Shown here one piece after another: positions 22,101 to 37,100 of a stretch of DNA of 64,000 nt. The stretch's first letter is position 1. Every line of letters begins with the position of its first letter. The notes under the pieces are model-generated. The model was not told where the DNA came from. It searched no databases and worked only from the letters and a program-made list of their open reading frames with translations. The stretch is from Siphonodentalium dalli (lineage: Eukaryota; Mollusca; Scaphopoda; Gadilida; Siphonodentaliidae): assembly GCA_032622095.1 (NCBI GenBank), contig CP136063.1, positions 211,685,982 through 211,749,981 of the forward strand, read 5' to 3'. The position numbers and the translations under genes were made by a program.

Positions 22101-25100
22101 GAATATCACCTAATTGAATAATTGTGTAGGTCATCCGACTCATTGTGTTGCCTCATTTAGCTGTTGTCGCGAATGTAGTAAATCAGTGGGCATATTTTCA
22201 TGTACATTGTTCAGTTAAAACTTGAGTTACCGCAATTTACCTGGAATTTCTGCTCTGGTTTTGTAATTTAATAGCAATACCGATTACCGTACCGATACCG
22301 CGGTAAATCGACGGAAATTTACCGATACCGAGCTTAAAATTTCAATACCGCCCATCTCTATCTCATATGCAACAAGGTGCACGACTGCACGTTAACCCTT
22401 CCATGACTGGAGCGTATTGACATTTTTTGAAAAACGTGCCAATGCACTCACTTTTATATGCGAGTCTCCCATAGGTAGCCGTGCATATTAGGGATGGGTC
22501 CATTACTTTGCAATGTACATGTACTAGTAATGCATTACCATTACTTGCCATTTTTTTCATTACAATTACCATTGTAAACCATTACTTCCAATAATGTTTT
22601 TTTTTGGAGATATATAACAAAATTTGAGTTAGGGATGGAAAAAAGGAAGAAGATAGTGTTAGGGATAGCAGTAGGCAGAGCGCTAGATAAGAGAGAAAGA
22701 TAGGGGAAGTAGAAACTAGAAGACAAGAGAGGGACAGATGAAGTCGCGAGATGATGACAGTCGGTGGGGAGTTTTCAATTAATGGTTTGTTGTGTGATTA
22801 AAAATGATGCATGTTAAGTCGTATATAGTAATCATGCACATATAGTGGTATATAGTAAGGCCAAATAAAAAAGTACCTTCGTTTCTAGTAACGGAGGGCA
22901 AAAAATTAGGGTAGGGAGGGGGTAAACCTCTTCTTTTTTCTTTTTTTTAAATTCACATAACGCACAAGGTAATAACAGGCCTTCCTTAATGTATTGTTGA
23001 TACAGATATACTATGTAATAATGTATATATAGTCTATCTAGATATAATATTGTAATGAACTTGCAAGGCACTTTATTTTATATTCTTTTATTTAAGTTTT
23101 TATTTATCATATGGCCTGGCAATAACAGGAGTCAGACTGCTCTTTGTACAAATCTCGCATATAGGAGTGGCTGTCTTGAATCTTTTGTCTTAGGGAAGCT
23201 TTCACCACACCACTACCTTCCCCATATTGGACACAAAAATACTAAGTCAATACCTCTATAAAACTGATATAGACTTTATTCTAGTTAGATGAAATTATTA
23301 TTTACAAATTATAGTCAGGACTATTTTACATGTATATGATTGATTCTTGGTATAATTTAGTACATGCATGTAGAATTAAGTAGTTATTGAACTGTTATTC
23401 CATAATAACATGTTGCGTTAAAGCATGAGTTCCCTGTATGTGAACAATATTGACCTGCTAAAACAATTCCCACCTCCCTGCACCTTCCCACAAATCATGA
23501 TGTTTCATCCATTTTTCATACTGTGCCTAACTATCAGAAAATTTAACAACAGATTGTTGAGAATTTGTATGAAACAATCAATTGTAATATATGTCCAAAG
23601 CCATTTAATTTTTATTAAATCAACATACCCAAAACATTTCAAATTGAGTTAATAAACATATTCCATACCCATCAGTCTAAAAGACTTTGGGTTAAAGTTG
23701 CCTATTTTCGAGGAATCATGTTTTTGGATGTTTGTTACTACTCATTTGTTAGTCCACTATCCCTGGTTTGGTGTGTTTTGTAAGTGCGATTTTGCAAGTT
23801 AATTAGGCTAATGACTCCTTGAATTGAAACGAGCAACTTAAACTAATAGAAACTGGAAGAATAAAGTCAAGTTGGAATAATGAGATTGGTAATTTTCAAA
23901 CTGTAAATTGGGAACTTTGGATTTTTTTTTATTTTGCAAATAAAAAGTTTACGTGGGGCCGTCTGGCGAGCGGGGAGAGGGTTACCGGAAACAAAGCTAT
24001 TTTTTTTTATGCCTAATCATCATGTGTCAGATGCCATGGGAGGGGTTAATCACAATTGCTGAGACTTCAAATACAAAGCAACTATCACTCATACATGATA
24101 GATGATACAGATAACACTGTTGCAACTGTCTATAAATAGACCACCCCATCTCTATATTAAAGATGGCGTAAGTCCACCGGGTTGGTGCTGTAGGATTGCA
24201 AGAAATCCACGTCACATGGGAATTACATAAAAAATAATTTGGCAAAAATCTCTGTTGTGTATACGGCCAAAGGTCAAGCTTTCAAGAAATTCAGTAACAA
24301 ATATTGCATAGAACACACATGAACAGCCCTCATAATTGGCTATGGCAATCAACAATGTTGAAGCCATTTGATGAAGCAAACTGGGTAACGGCAATAGCGG
24401 ATTGCCGAAGTGAAACAATCTGAATTAAGAGGGCTTTTATTTTATTAATATTGTTAGATAATTTAAGATCCATTGACAATCATGTATCAATATGATGTCT
24501 CCGATTGTTATGACTTCCCGTCGTTAATATAAATGCTGGTATTTTTTTAGGCAATGACAATCCTGTGCTGAAAGTAGGCCCTAATTCCAACAGGTTTATT
24601 CCAAATGTCTGACTCCGAAATTTATAATTCACAGAAAGTCTCTTCTGAACAAAAGATATGATTTCCCATTCATTTTAGAATTTTTTTCAAGTACACTCGC
24701 TCCATTTGCATAAAATAGGAACAACCAATCTAAGAAATATCCTAAACTGGTTGATTATACATGTACTGTGTTTCACAATGAAAATGCTTGTTCCTATCAG
24801 AGAAGGATCCAGGGATTTTTGGGGGACACCTGTTTTTGGGCAATGATATGCCAAAGGCACATCCCGAAGACTTGAGTGAGGGAAGTGAGGGATGGGGTAT
24901 CCCCCTGTTGATGGTGGGGTGTCTGGGGGTTCTCCCCCTGAAAAATGTTTTGAAAATCCAATGCATTGAGAGCTAATCTAGGGCGCTCGGAGTCAGTATT
25001 TTGAATTTTACTGAGAGGTCAATTTGATCAAGTTTCTCAAGTGGAACTTTGGAAATTTTTATATATGTATGGATTGGAAATGCTTATAAGATATCGTTTT

Positions 25101-28100
25101 CTTCAATGGATTATAAATGCTTATCCTGCTTGAAATGAGACCGTTGTCACTCTAATTCATACAATAGGCTATTTTCTAAAATTCAAGTGAGAGACACATA
25201 CATAATATACTAGTACATGTAGTACAGTAATAATGTCTATTAAGTTAGTAATTACTCTATGTTAATTATTCATTTAGTATTTGAGATCCCACCTGATAAC
25301 CAGGTTGATTTTATCAAATTGTCACTGTTCCTGTGCTGTATTGTGCAATTTCACTTTAATTTTATTGAAATAGTGACGTCTGAAGGCTGAATGATAACAA
25401 ACCTGAACTCAAACTATTTGAAGTTTTCACAGATGAAAGCTAGATCAAGCCAAACATACTTTACAGTATGATTCCAACTGTTTAACTTATATCTTTTAAA
25501 TGTCTTATGTCAATATATATAAATATATATATATCTTGATATGAATTGGGACCTGAATAAAAAAAAACTATTTGTTTTGGTCAAATTTTATTTTTGAGTG
25601 CCTGGAGTTTGGGAGAATTAAGTCAAGTTTTCCCAATGGAATAGGTGCAGGAAAAATCCCTGTCTGAAGTGCTCCCCAACAGTTCAATATCTTCACTTTT
25701 GATACACTCAAGATAATTATTCAATTTTAAATGTGATGTGAATTTCTATCTTTTGCCTGTTTCAATTCAAATTGGAAACCCCCAATTTGCAGGGCCCTAA
25801 TGATGTGTCATGGCTGATTGATGTGAATATAGTCCAAAAGACTTTTTCACTTTATCGGTCCATGGATACCACATTACCAGCGGATGCAAGACAACTTATT
25901 ATTTCCCTATAAATACCCGGCGTAGTGATAACAAAATATGAATATTATCTATTTATTTTATTTGAATAAATTTGATAACAACCAAAATGAAAATGATAAT
26001 AAAACATACGGTAAAACACTTGTAGAAGGAATTTTTGAACAATGATAAATTTTGCTATTAACAACAGAATTAGTTGATAATATTTTATTATTCTCCAAGT
26101 GGCAGAATAGCCTAAGGACGCTTACTAGTATATCTATTCTGCCACTAACTGTGATTAGTCTAACCACTGCCGGCACACCATTTAATCACTTGGAACATGG
26201 TTCCGTCAAAAATCTGGTTGATATTTAAAATTAATTCTATTATTTCTTAGTTACTAGATAGACCAGTACTTTATACTGGGCCCAAGCCTTGAAATAGTGT
26301 GTCTGTCATTTGCAGAATGAGGTCCCCAGAGGGTGAATTTAGTGATGCTACCCCGCATAGCGGGCTAGCATCACCAAATTCACCCTCTGGGAACCTCATT
26401 CTGCTGAGGTGTAAGCAGAATGAGGTCCCCAGAGGGTGAATTTGGTGATGCTAGCCCGCTATGCGGGGTAGCATCACTAAATTCACACTCTGGGGACCTC
26501 ATTCTGCAAATGACAGACACCCTATTTCAAGGCTTGACTGGGCCTACATTGCCTTTGTCATTGTAACAATAACATGACTCTTACATGAGGATTAGAGCAC
26601 TGACACTTTGTTTTTCATCAATTATTGCACGGATTTGGACTCTTGTTTTTACAACCACTGTCCAAACTAAATATAGACCAGACAGTTAAACCTATAAAAG
26701 ATCCCCAGTCTACACTAAAGCCGACAAGAGCTCATTATCAAGTATGTCAAATCTACCATCAGCGTCATTTTCAAAAACGCAGAAGGGGCTAAATAACCAT
26801 CACACAGGCAGAAATTTTATCCCGAAATCAAGCAAACATTTATGCTAAAATATTTGGCACTCAAGAGTAGGCTTAGTTTAGGCACTAGAAATACTCTAGA
26901 AGATATTGACATTCTGTTCCCACTCCATTTCAGACACGGCTTTATTCGACACAGACAGCTTTTAAAACTAAAGATGCTGTGAAGCCTGAGGCAAAAGTGA
27001 GTATAATTATAAAGAAGTTAATAAATGCATTTGGTTACTCTCAGGATTCATATAAAACTAGAGTGTGGAATAAATGTAGGGGGTGCAACATATCCCTGAA
27101 TCATATAAGAGTAGGGGGGAGGCAGAATAAAATTAAGGATAGGAAATCTGAAGGATATTCTCAAACACTTGGATTGTCAGCACAAATTATAATGTACCTG
27201 ATATCTGCATAGACTTAGCCAGCGACATTTGGGCGGGCAGTTTACAGAGTGGACAGGCAGTTAAAAATTTCTAATGAGTTATGGATTCCATATTATTATT
27301 GAAGTTTTTTCCTATTCTATTGTCCTATTCTGTCTGTTTCATCTTGTATCGTATTTTAAGAACTTGATGAATGAGCAGGTTGATTCATTTGACAGACTAA
27401 AATTCAAAAATATCCATACGGAGGATGCAGGAGGTAATTTCGTGTTATTCAGCATAAATAGCTGATAGTTGAAATCCAGAGGAAAATAGAATGTTGAAAC
27501 ACATGTTTAAACTTCAGATATTTATAGCCATGCTCCTGATATATAAGCATTGGGAACTTCAATTTAAAAAATTGTTAGATGTATAGGGTGATACTAGTGT
27601 TTTAGACCAGTAGACTTGTTTTTAAATGACAATGCATTTATAATTTACTAGCAGGGTTACCCGGCGTTGCCCAGGTTAATGTATGCTGTGGATATTCAAA
27701 TTTTGTTGGGAATAGAGAATGCTCTTGCTTAAAGTGTTATACGTTTTCTCATAAATTGTATATTCAAATAGCATCACAAAACATGATTATTACAGTCATG
27801 GAATGTAAGTAGTGGCTCACCTTGTCAATTGTCATTCTGTTTATCGCGATTAATCCGTTCCACCAATAATGAAGTATTTATTTATTTACAACTGCGTATA
27901 CATTAGACGTTATGATATGATACATGAACATCATAAACACATTAGTTCGATAAAAGATGATAATTGGGTTTTACATATTGAGATGTATCAATCAATCTAG
28001 TGGGTTGGACTAAGATGTCGAGTACACCTGGCTATCATATCTCCATGAAGATACAGATGTTTCAAAGAAATTTCCAGGTGCTCCTCTGTTCATGGTGCTA

Positions 28101-31100
28101 TATATTGGCTAAATATTCTTAGTTTAAGCGAAATGTTGCTGCGCAATATATCAGCTACATGTGCCAGGCACAGAGCGAGATTTTGAGTTGTTTATGTCAG
28201 TCGACGAGTCTGTTCTAAAACCCTTGTCAGATGTCAGTATTGGTAGGATCCTCAAAAGTCTTGTGCTACTAACTGCATTTTCTTGTATATCAGAAGAAAC
28301 TATATTTGACTGCACACTGTGACCACTATTTTTGAACAGGCATTCCATATCTCTTGACAAATTATAACTGTTTTGTGGAAACTGTATTGAATGGAACAGA
28401 CTAAATTTTGTTATTATATATATGCAATCCTCTGACGGTTCGGGGTATCTCAGTTTGCACGAATATATGTATCTCTTCAATAGAATGATAAACATACGTT
28501 TAATGCTTCTTCTAGTTATCTCTTTTTGCTCATTGTGTGAATGCCTTGATTGCCATTCCAGCCCTTTTAATTCAGATTGTTTGGCTTCGGCAATCTGCTA
28601 CGGCAACCCTTTATCGTGGCCCAGTTTGCTTCAGCAAATGGCTTCGGCATTGCCGATTGCCGTAGCCAATTATGAGGGCTGCCATTCCCATATAAATATG
28701 ACTGTTAAGAAGATATAATTGTTCAAATGACTTATGTGGGTCACCATATGTCGGGATTGTGAAATGTGAACGCCCAACTACTTAAAATGATATGGAGATG
28801 ACCTGGTGAGTGTATATAACTTATATGTGGATATCGGCGAATAGCAATCTTATCAATGATGGTGCATAACCGCTCGCCATCCGTGACGCAAACGACACCA
28901 AATGTGATTTAATTCATGGTATATCATTAGAGAAAAACGTGTATGAATTTGGTGGATTTTGGTTTATTAAATCAATTGTTGATGCAACGCTGACTCGAAC
29001 AACGCCATATTGCGAAGGTGATTATGTATTCGTTTGATGGAAATCAGCGACAAATCTATTTCACCATATTTTTTAAATTTCCCCTCCCACCAAAAGCGTC
29101 ATTTTAGAAAATTTTAAACCGCACCATTATCTTCCTTGTAAACAGTTACCCCTCTTAGGACGCCTTGGTTCCATCTCGATTGTACCGCGTGAAGTTATAT
29201 ATTGAACGCACACAGACAGACAAAAAGACAGACAGACAGCACGATTTTATTTCTTGTATCATTTGAGAAGAACGTGTCTGAATTTGATGGTACTAAAAAT
29301 ATTTTGTATCAGTTATGGTGACCCTCCCGTCCCTATTTCGGACTCAATCACACACTAAGACTCATTAGAGATTAGAGATGCATATATATGAAATTGGTGA
29401 AAATTGGCGAGTATACAAATTCGTATCAAATTTAAGGTCCCCATATCTCTCACCCATAGGGCACCAATTTGGTGTATCTAAACCACACGATAAGATTCCT
29501 CGTATCACGGAGAAGAATATGTATCAATCTGGTGGAAATCGGCACTAAACATATAGATATAATTTTTTGTGTCCCTCTCATCTCTATACACCACTGACTC
29601 GAATGGCCCCACTTGTGACATCCTTAAACCACACGATTACACTCATATCATGGAGATGATTGTTTATAAGTTTGGTAATAATCGGCGACTAAACAATTTT
29701 TTTTATCAAATTTGGTGCCAATCCCTCCCCTCTCCAGCTCTCACCAAACAGCACCACTATGGCGTCTTTAAATCACGATTAGATTCCTCGTATCATGGAT
29801 AAGAACGTGTATCAATCTGGTGGAAATTGGCACTAAAATGTGCATCAATTTTGGTGCCCCTGTCCCTTTCAATGCAACCCTGACTCGAATGAGGCCACAT
29901 TTGACAGATAAAAGCCACACCATTAGACTCCTCATACCATGGGGATGATTTTGTATAAGTGTGGTGGCAATCGGCGACTTATTATCAAATTTAGTGCCCA
30001 CCCCCTCCCAATCTCTCATCCAAAAACAACAATTTGGCGTTGTTAAATCGCACAATTAGATTCCTTGTATCATGAAGAAGAATATATATCAATATGGTGG
30101 AAATCGGCGCTAAAATTAGTCTTTATCAATGTTGGTGCCCCTCTCCCCTTCCGTTCATCCCTGACTCAAACGACGCCACTTTTGACATATTTAAACCACA
30201 CCGTTGGATTCTTCATATCATGGGGATGATTATATGTAAGTTTCGTGGCAATCGGCGACATAAAAAAATCTGCCCCCCCCCTTCCGGGCACCCCTGACGC
30301 GAACGGCGCGACTTTTGCCATATTTAAACCACGCCATTAGATTCCTCATATTATGGGGATGATTATATATAAGTTTGGTGGCAATCAGCGACAATTTTTT
30401 TTCTGCCCCTCCCCCTTTTCTGTCCCTGACAACAACGGCGTCACTTTAGAAAATTCTAACCCAGACCATTATCTTTCTCGTAAAAAGCTACCCCTAGTAG
30501 ACCCCTTTGGTATCATCTAGATGGTCCCCTGTGAATATCTATAGAACACAGACAGACAGACAGACATTCGCAAATATAGATATAGATTATGGAGAATGCA
30601 CCTGGGTAAATTCGGGACCAGGCATCTAGTTTGAAGAGATTTTACTGTACATGTATTTCATCTGTAGTTGATATGGCAGTTTGAGCTACTTTTAGGCCAT
30701 CCAAAATTAAATATTTGTTTCTCAGACACCGCCACATTGAAACTAGAATGCACTCAGAGAGATGCCAACGTGCGCAAAAATGTAATAAACAATAATTTAA
30801 AAAATAATTTCATTGTATTTTACTTAATTTATTTAATTTAATTTAATGTTAGCAAAACAAGACAATTACCATTTCTCATTTCATCACAGATAAAAGGCAA
30901 ATTACTATATTAATCATTTCAGTAATTAAAACCAATTCCATGTTGCCGAAAGGATGAGACTTTAATATCGATTACATTTTTTTCAGCGGCATATTTTGAT
31001 TTTTCATTTTCCGATAGTCAAAGTTGACCAAAGGAGCAATTATAAGAAATAATTAATACTATTTGTGTAAATATTGATAGCAGCCAATATGCAACAATAA

Positions 31101-34100
31101 ATATCAATAATTAATCAATAATTAATCAATAATTAATCAATAACGATCATTTTATGTAATAATAAACTCTTCAAACAGTGTTTGTGTCAACAGATGCGTT
31201 TTGTTTTGTGTGTCATTCGTCGTATTTGACCCGAAACTCGGCTGAAGGTTAGGCTATTCAGCTTATTGCGTCGAATTACGAAATCGCGTTTTGAATGTCT
31301 CTCTTTTCCCGCACGATAAAAAGAGGTCTTCGCACGAACCAAAAATAATAAAACTTCCCAATTATAAGTAAAAATACCCAAATGAAGGAGTCTATGTAGG
31401 TCCCGAAGGAGTCTATAGACTCTTTGATGTAGAGTTCTGATGGAGAAAATGTAGGTCGATCTATTTTTGTCATAACTCTGGGATAAAAAATCGAAATCGA
31501 GGCTCACTATGAGCATGCCAGTTTTAAATATAGAAACAGGGAATCCCGACAAATGGCGATATCGGCGACAAACAAATAATCGAAAACAACACATAAAATA
31601 AACATAGCAAAAACGCGGCACAGTAAAAATGTCAGAACGCCACGAAGTTTTACGTCGTTTTTGGTGACGTCATGGAGTGAAGTAGGGTGACACCAACCTA
31701 CGAATCTGTCTGATTGCCATACTGTTGCGCGAGCGCACGTAATAAATGGCCCGCATTGGATGTTTTATTTAAATTTTTGAGATTACAACCAAAAAAGTAT
31801 GAAATTAAAACAAATTTGGGTACCAGTATGAGTGTATATCATATGCATAAGAAAGTTCCCTCTACATGTTCTGACTTTTCTAGACAAGGTATCATACTCA
31901 ATGCTTACTATGTGCTAAAATAATAATATAAAATTAAAATAAAAGCCTCCCTCACTGATTTAAAGTGATGTGAAACACTGCGGTAGGGTGATAACATATA
32001 AATGGAGAATAATCTTGTTCAAAGTAGTTATTTTTACAAATATTATGTCTAAATTGACAACTCACACCGTCATTCTTATATATTAATTAAATGCAGTGAC
32101 TGCTGATGACGAGATCATTTACGTTAGATTATCGCCGATAGAAGCGTCCCGATTTGAGTAGTAAATATTTACAATTTAGCGTAGTTCAGACAATGTTTTC
32201 TATGGAGTGGTACGGTCGATTTGCTTGAGATTTTGGGTGACGTTAGTAGAATGCTATATTCCTCCAGTTGGCATACCACCTGAATACTAACTTATCAGTT
32301 TCATTCACCCGAACAAGTACATAATATGTCTTTAAACATAAAATTGCCAAAGAAACAATTAATTTTGGATTGCCTTAGTGCAGCTTAGTGCTCAATTTTA
32401 ATGCACACAAAAGCCTTATGATAGCGCTGAAAGTTTCCCATGTTGTCATGATTTCAGAACTACAGTTAAGTTATATCTTCTACAGGTGACCAGACTTGAG
32501 AATGGGCTTGTCGTTGCTTCTTTGGAGAACAATTCCCCATTGTCCCGAATAGCTGTCGCAGTTAATGCTGGCTCTCGATATGAAGATGGCGAGAATCTTG
32601 GAGTAACTCATTGCATAAGATCAGCGGCCTGCTTGGTAAGTTTCATCACACCTCTCTTATAAGACTAAAATAAACTGAAGCTGTGTTTCCCCTATTCCAA
32701 GGTCACTGTCTAGTGATGTAACAATATGGGGTTAAAAGTCGATAGCCAATATTTTCAATAGAATTATTGGCGGATCCGATACAGATACTGAGACGGATAG
32801 GTCTTGTATGTGAAAATAGTTTGGGAGAAACAGAACAAATTTCCGTATCAATTTTTCTTTCAAATTGCAAAGTATTATCGGCAAAGAACTGATACCCTGG
32901 GCCCAAAAACGGTTTAGTTTACATTCCCAAAATGATTTAACATTCTGTTGCATTCGACAGATTTCCCAAATATTTGTTTTACTCCCTTATGTAATCACTC
33001 CATAATCCATTTGAGTCAATTTCAATTTGCCAAACGAACTTGATCTTTTTCAGAAGTTGAACTTGCGTTAATAATAACACCCGCAATGTCTCGCATACAA
33101 ATTCTGCCCATAGAGCACTCTGATTGGATTGGATGGTTCCATCTAACATGTAAGTCATCTCCTCCATCTTCAAACATCGTATACCAGAATGTCAATCAAT
33201 TTGGATCAAAAACACACGCAGTTAAATGTTGTTGTCTTCAATGATGCACCATAATATTTCAGTCTAATCAAGTTGACAGTGGGTTTGGTCTGACACGGAA
33301 GATACAGCAAGTTGGTGGAGATTTACAGTGAGTATGCTACTACATTAGGCTACATAAGCCAGTTCTATGTTACTCAAGTCTATGCAATTTATTTGAGTAA
33401 TTTGTACATGCCCCATTTAGGGTTAATAAAATAGTGATGTTTCACGTAACGGAGGAAAAAGTAAGGGGTAGTGGTAAAGTTTTTTTCATATTCTGAATAT
33501 ATTCCCCTGGCAGCGCAAACAATATAACAGGATACTATAAGCACATTACTACAGGCATTGGAAGAGATATTGAAGCCTTGATAGTATTTTGAATCACAAA
33601 TGATCGGGACATCAACCGGCCTGTTTACACAAAGACGACGCCATCTTCTGGTGTAAATAAAGCAGATCGGCAACTGATTAGAACAGTTTTAGTATGATCA
33701 CGGATTGATAAACGTGTCTCCCTACCATCCCCCAAATCCCCTCTATCACCCCCCCCCCCCCCCCCCCAAAGTTCCAAAATCAGAAACGGAATAATACGTG
33801 ACTATCAGTAAAAGGTATATTCCGTTATCTTAACATGAAACTATATAAAAACGTCATGCACTGCTTTCTCATTGTTTTAATCATCAACATTATGTCGTAC
33901 CATAAACGTTTCAGATTGAATACAGCTTAAGATTTTCAAGATCGTCTACAGGTGGAAATTATATGAGACCTCTGATTAAACAGTTTGAACCACAATCTAA
34001 AATTTATCGGAATATACAAAAAAAACATGTATTTTCAGTGCTATATCAATGAATTTGTTTGGAAATTTTCTGCATAGGTATGTTTTGAGATACCTCTTAC

Positions 34101-37100
34101 CAAATAGGCATACATAATTACAGAATGCACTGGCTTACAATGTCAAGGTACATATTGTTAGGCCAATGCATTCTCTTATATCAACCCTGATTATTAGCGG
34201 TCGGCTATCGGCAAAGCCGACCGTTTTGCCGAGGAAAAATTTACTATCCTCGGCTAAAAAATAGCCGAGGATATTATCTGAACAAATGATAAACAAAATG
34301 TCAATAAATGAGATTAATTATCAACCTTATCTCTATCAAACCATCGATGTATATTGTATGGTTAGGACACAAAGCAATTCCCGCTTTATCTCACGATCGG
34401 CGTTACTTCGACCGCAGCTGGCGAGAATTGCTGCCAGTGGAAGTTAGCGTAGTAACCAGTGTAAACAATCTATAGCGATTACGCATGTCTCGCGTAATTT
34501 CGCTGTTTAATGCAGGTCGATGGTATTAATAAACGATATTTGTGTTACATTTAGTTAGTTGTTTATGGACTTTATTGTTCAATGTTGTCTGATCAGAGTG
34601 TTTACAATAATTTCATCGCAAGAAACATGAACTTTCACAACAGTACCATTTATGTTGTTGTTGTGTGTTGGCTTATATTATTATATAATTAATACTCAGA
34701 AGTATTTTGAAATAAAAACAAATATAGTTACATATAGTTCTTAAATATCAGTAATGATCAAATTATTTAGATGACAATTGATTTCTAACAAGATCTAACA
34801 CATTCAGTAACATAATTGAACAATTCGAGCTTGTTTTGGACAATTAAAAAAAAAGCCTAAGAGAATGCTGTTTTTGCCTAGGAGAAATATTTCTCCTAGG
34901 CATTTTTTTTGCCTAGGACATTTTTCCTAATTATCAGGGTTGTATAATATATACAAGGCTACCTCGCATATATAAGAGAATGGCTACCTATGGGAGACTC
35001 GCATATATAAGAGAATGCTTTGCCACAGTGTTTTCGTAAAATTTTGTGAAGCTCCAGTCATGGAAGGTTTAATAGAAAATACTATTCCTTTATTGCAGGA
35101 TCACAGGTACAAAAGAATATATCATATATTCCACGGAATGTATAAGAGATGGAATGTAAGTACAGTTTATTTATATTACACAAAATGATTGTAAAGCGTG
35201 TAATGATTAGTCAGTAACCCGAGTTCCCATGGATATGCTGCCACCGATTTGTGGTATAAATTAATTTTATTTATAATGTAATTGTTAATTATTTGAACTC
35301 AAGACACTTATCTGCCATATTTAACATTACTTTGTACTCAGTAGACATTCAGGTAATGGAAATCTGGTTACCTTATGCTATGAAGCAGAGAATTAGAAAC
35401 CAACAACAACATTTGAGTACAGTACCCCTTTAATGGGTGAGGGACTGGACATTCGGAAAATTAGAAAGATTGAGCCCCGAAAACCTTTTAGTTTCCAAAT
35501 ATCAAGTCACGAGACAAAAACCACAGTTTTAAAATATACAAGGAGGAAATAAATATGTTCATGTGTGTAAAGTGTCTTGTTTTGTTGATTTGATTTGGAA
35601 TTAAATATTTGAGTCTCAGACACCGCTGTATTGAAATAATTGGCCCGCATTAGACAGTTTATTTTAATTTTTCATATTATGACCAAAAAAAGTATTAAAA
35701 AAAATATCTGACTACATGTATTACTAAACATGGGAAGCAATCATAATCCATGCTTCCGATGTGCAAAACAAAATTCAATTAAGTCCTCCCTCCCTCATTG
35801 ATTTTGAAAAAATGTTGTCTGAGACTCAAATAATTATTTGTATTGGCCTTACACTAACCATAGGAAACTCAGTTCTCTTCATCATTACTTTTTCAGTAAT
35901 GACTGTTTGGGTCATCTTAGAAATATGGTCACAAAACAAGAATTCAAACCATGGCAGTTAAAGGATATGCAACCAAACATGAGATATGACCTTGCAGTCT
36001 ACAACAGCCAACCTCAAGCCCGTATGTATATTCATGAAGTGTCATTTCATGGCCCCCAACAGTCAGCCTCAAGCCTGTATGCATATTCATAAAGTTCAAG
36101 TATCCTCTCACAGACTTCAACAGCCAGCCTCAAGCCTGTATGTCTATTCATGAAGTATGACCTCTCAGCCCCCTACAGCCAGTCTCAAGCCTGTATGTAT
36201 ATTCATGAAGTACGACCTCACAGCCCCCAACAGCCAGCCTCAAGCCTGTATGTATATTCATGAAGTGTCACCTCACAGACCTCAACAGCCAGCCTCAAAC
36301 CTGTATGTATATTCATGAAGTATGTCCTCACAGTCCCCAACAGCCAGTCTCAAGCAGTGCTCGCCCTGCCGTTGACCATTTTAGCAAATTGCGAAAAAAA
36401 ATACAAAGTGGCTAAAATAAATATGCTGGTGGCTAAAAATATGGCTACAGGCATTTTTCGTGTCCGCGGACTGAGCGACAATTTATTGTAAACAAAAGAA
36501 ATTAACCGGCTTAGCATAAGACGACTTTAACGTTAATCGCGAGAGCTGACGAGAAAGGATGATATTACGGATGTGTTCGATTATCTATACTATAGGGTGT
36601 CGGTTTTTACGCCCTGGGCAATTAGATAATGGTTGTTTAAAGGTCGATTCTTTAGACGATATCACAATTGAGTAAACATAGATTTATGAAATGGCTTCTT
36701 GTGTAACAAAAGGGCTTTATTTTATGGTGTTTTAAACTGATTGCAAAATAGTGAAGTCATATATACGCTCAATTCAATAGCTTGTCACATTTCATTGACG
36801 TTAATGGAGTGGACAGTGTTGAATGGGACAATGAGACTCGCGGACATGAAATTAAAGATGGAACTAAACTTAGACAACATGCAGTGTCAGCCTGCAGGAA
36901 GTTTGCGTCTGTTCTGGTTGATAAATTGAAGAGTAGATTCGCTGATGACGAGGACTTGGAGATCCTCTCTAGTTTGACCAAACTGTTTGAGCCGTTAATG
37001 TGACAAGCATATTATCATAAAGCATTCCAAGCATTTGGTGGATTGTGTGAAACGATTCGCGATGATGACATTAATGAGGAAGAAGGGAATCAGGAAAGTG

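Noticed and set aside
24212-28718. Similar peptides (MAS.LPIA.ANYEGC) at 24212-24418 (-) and 28422-28718 (+) as a conserved small gene
   Set aside because: Similarity is confined to a ~110-base interspersed repeat; the flanks are unrelated.
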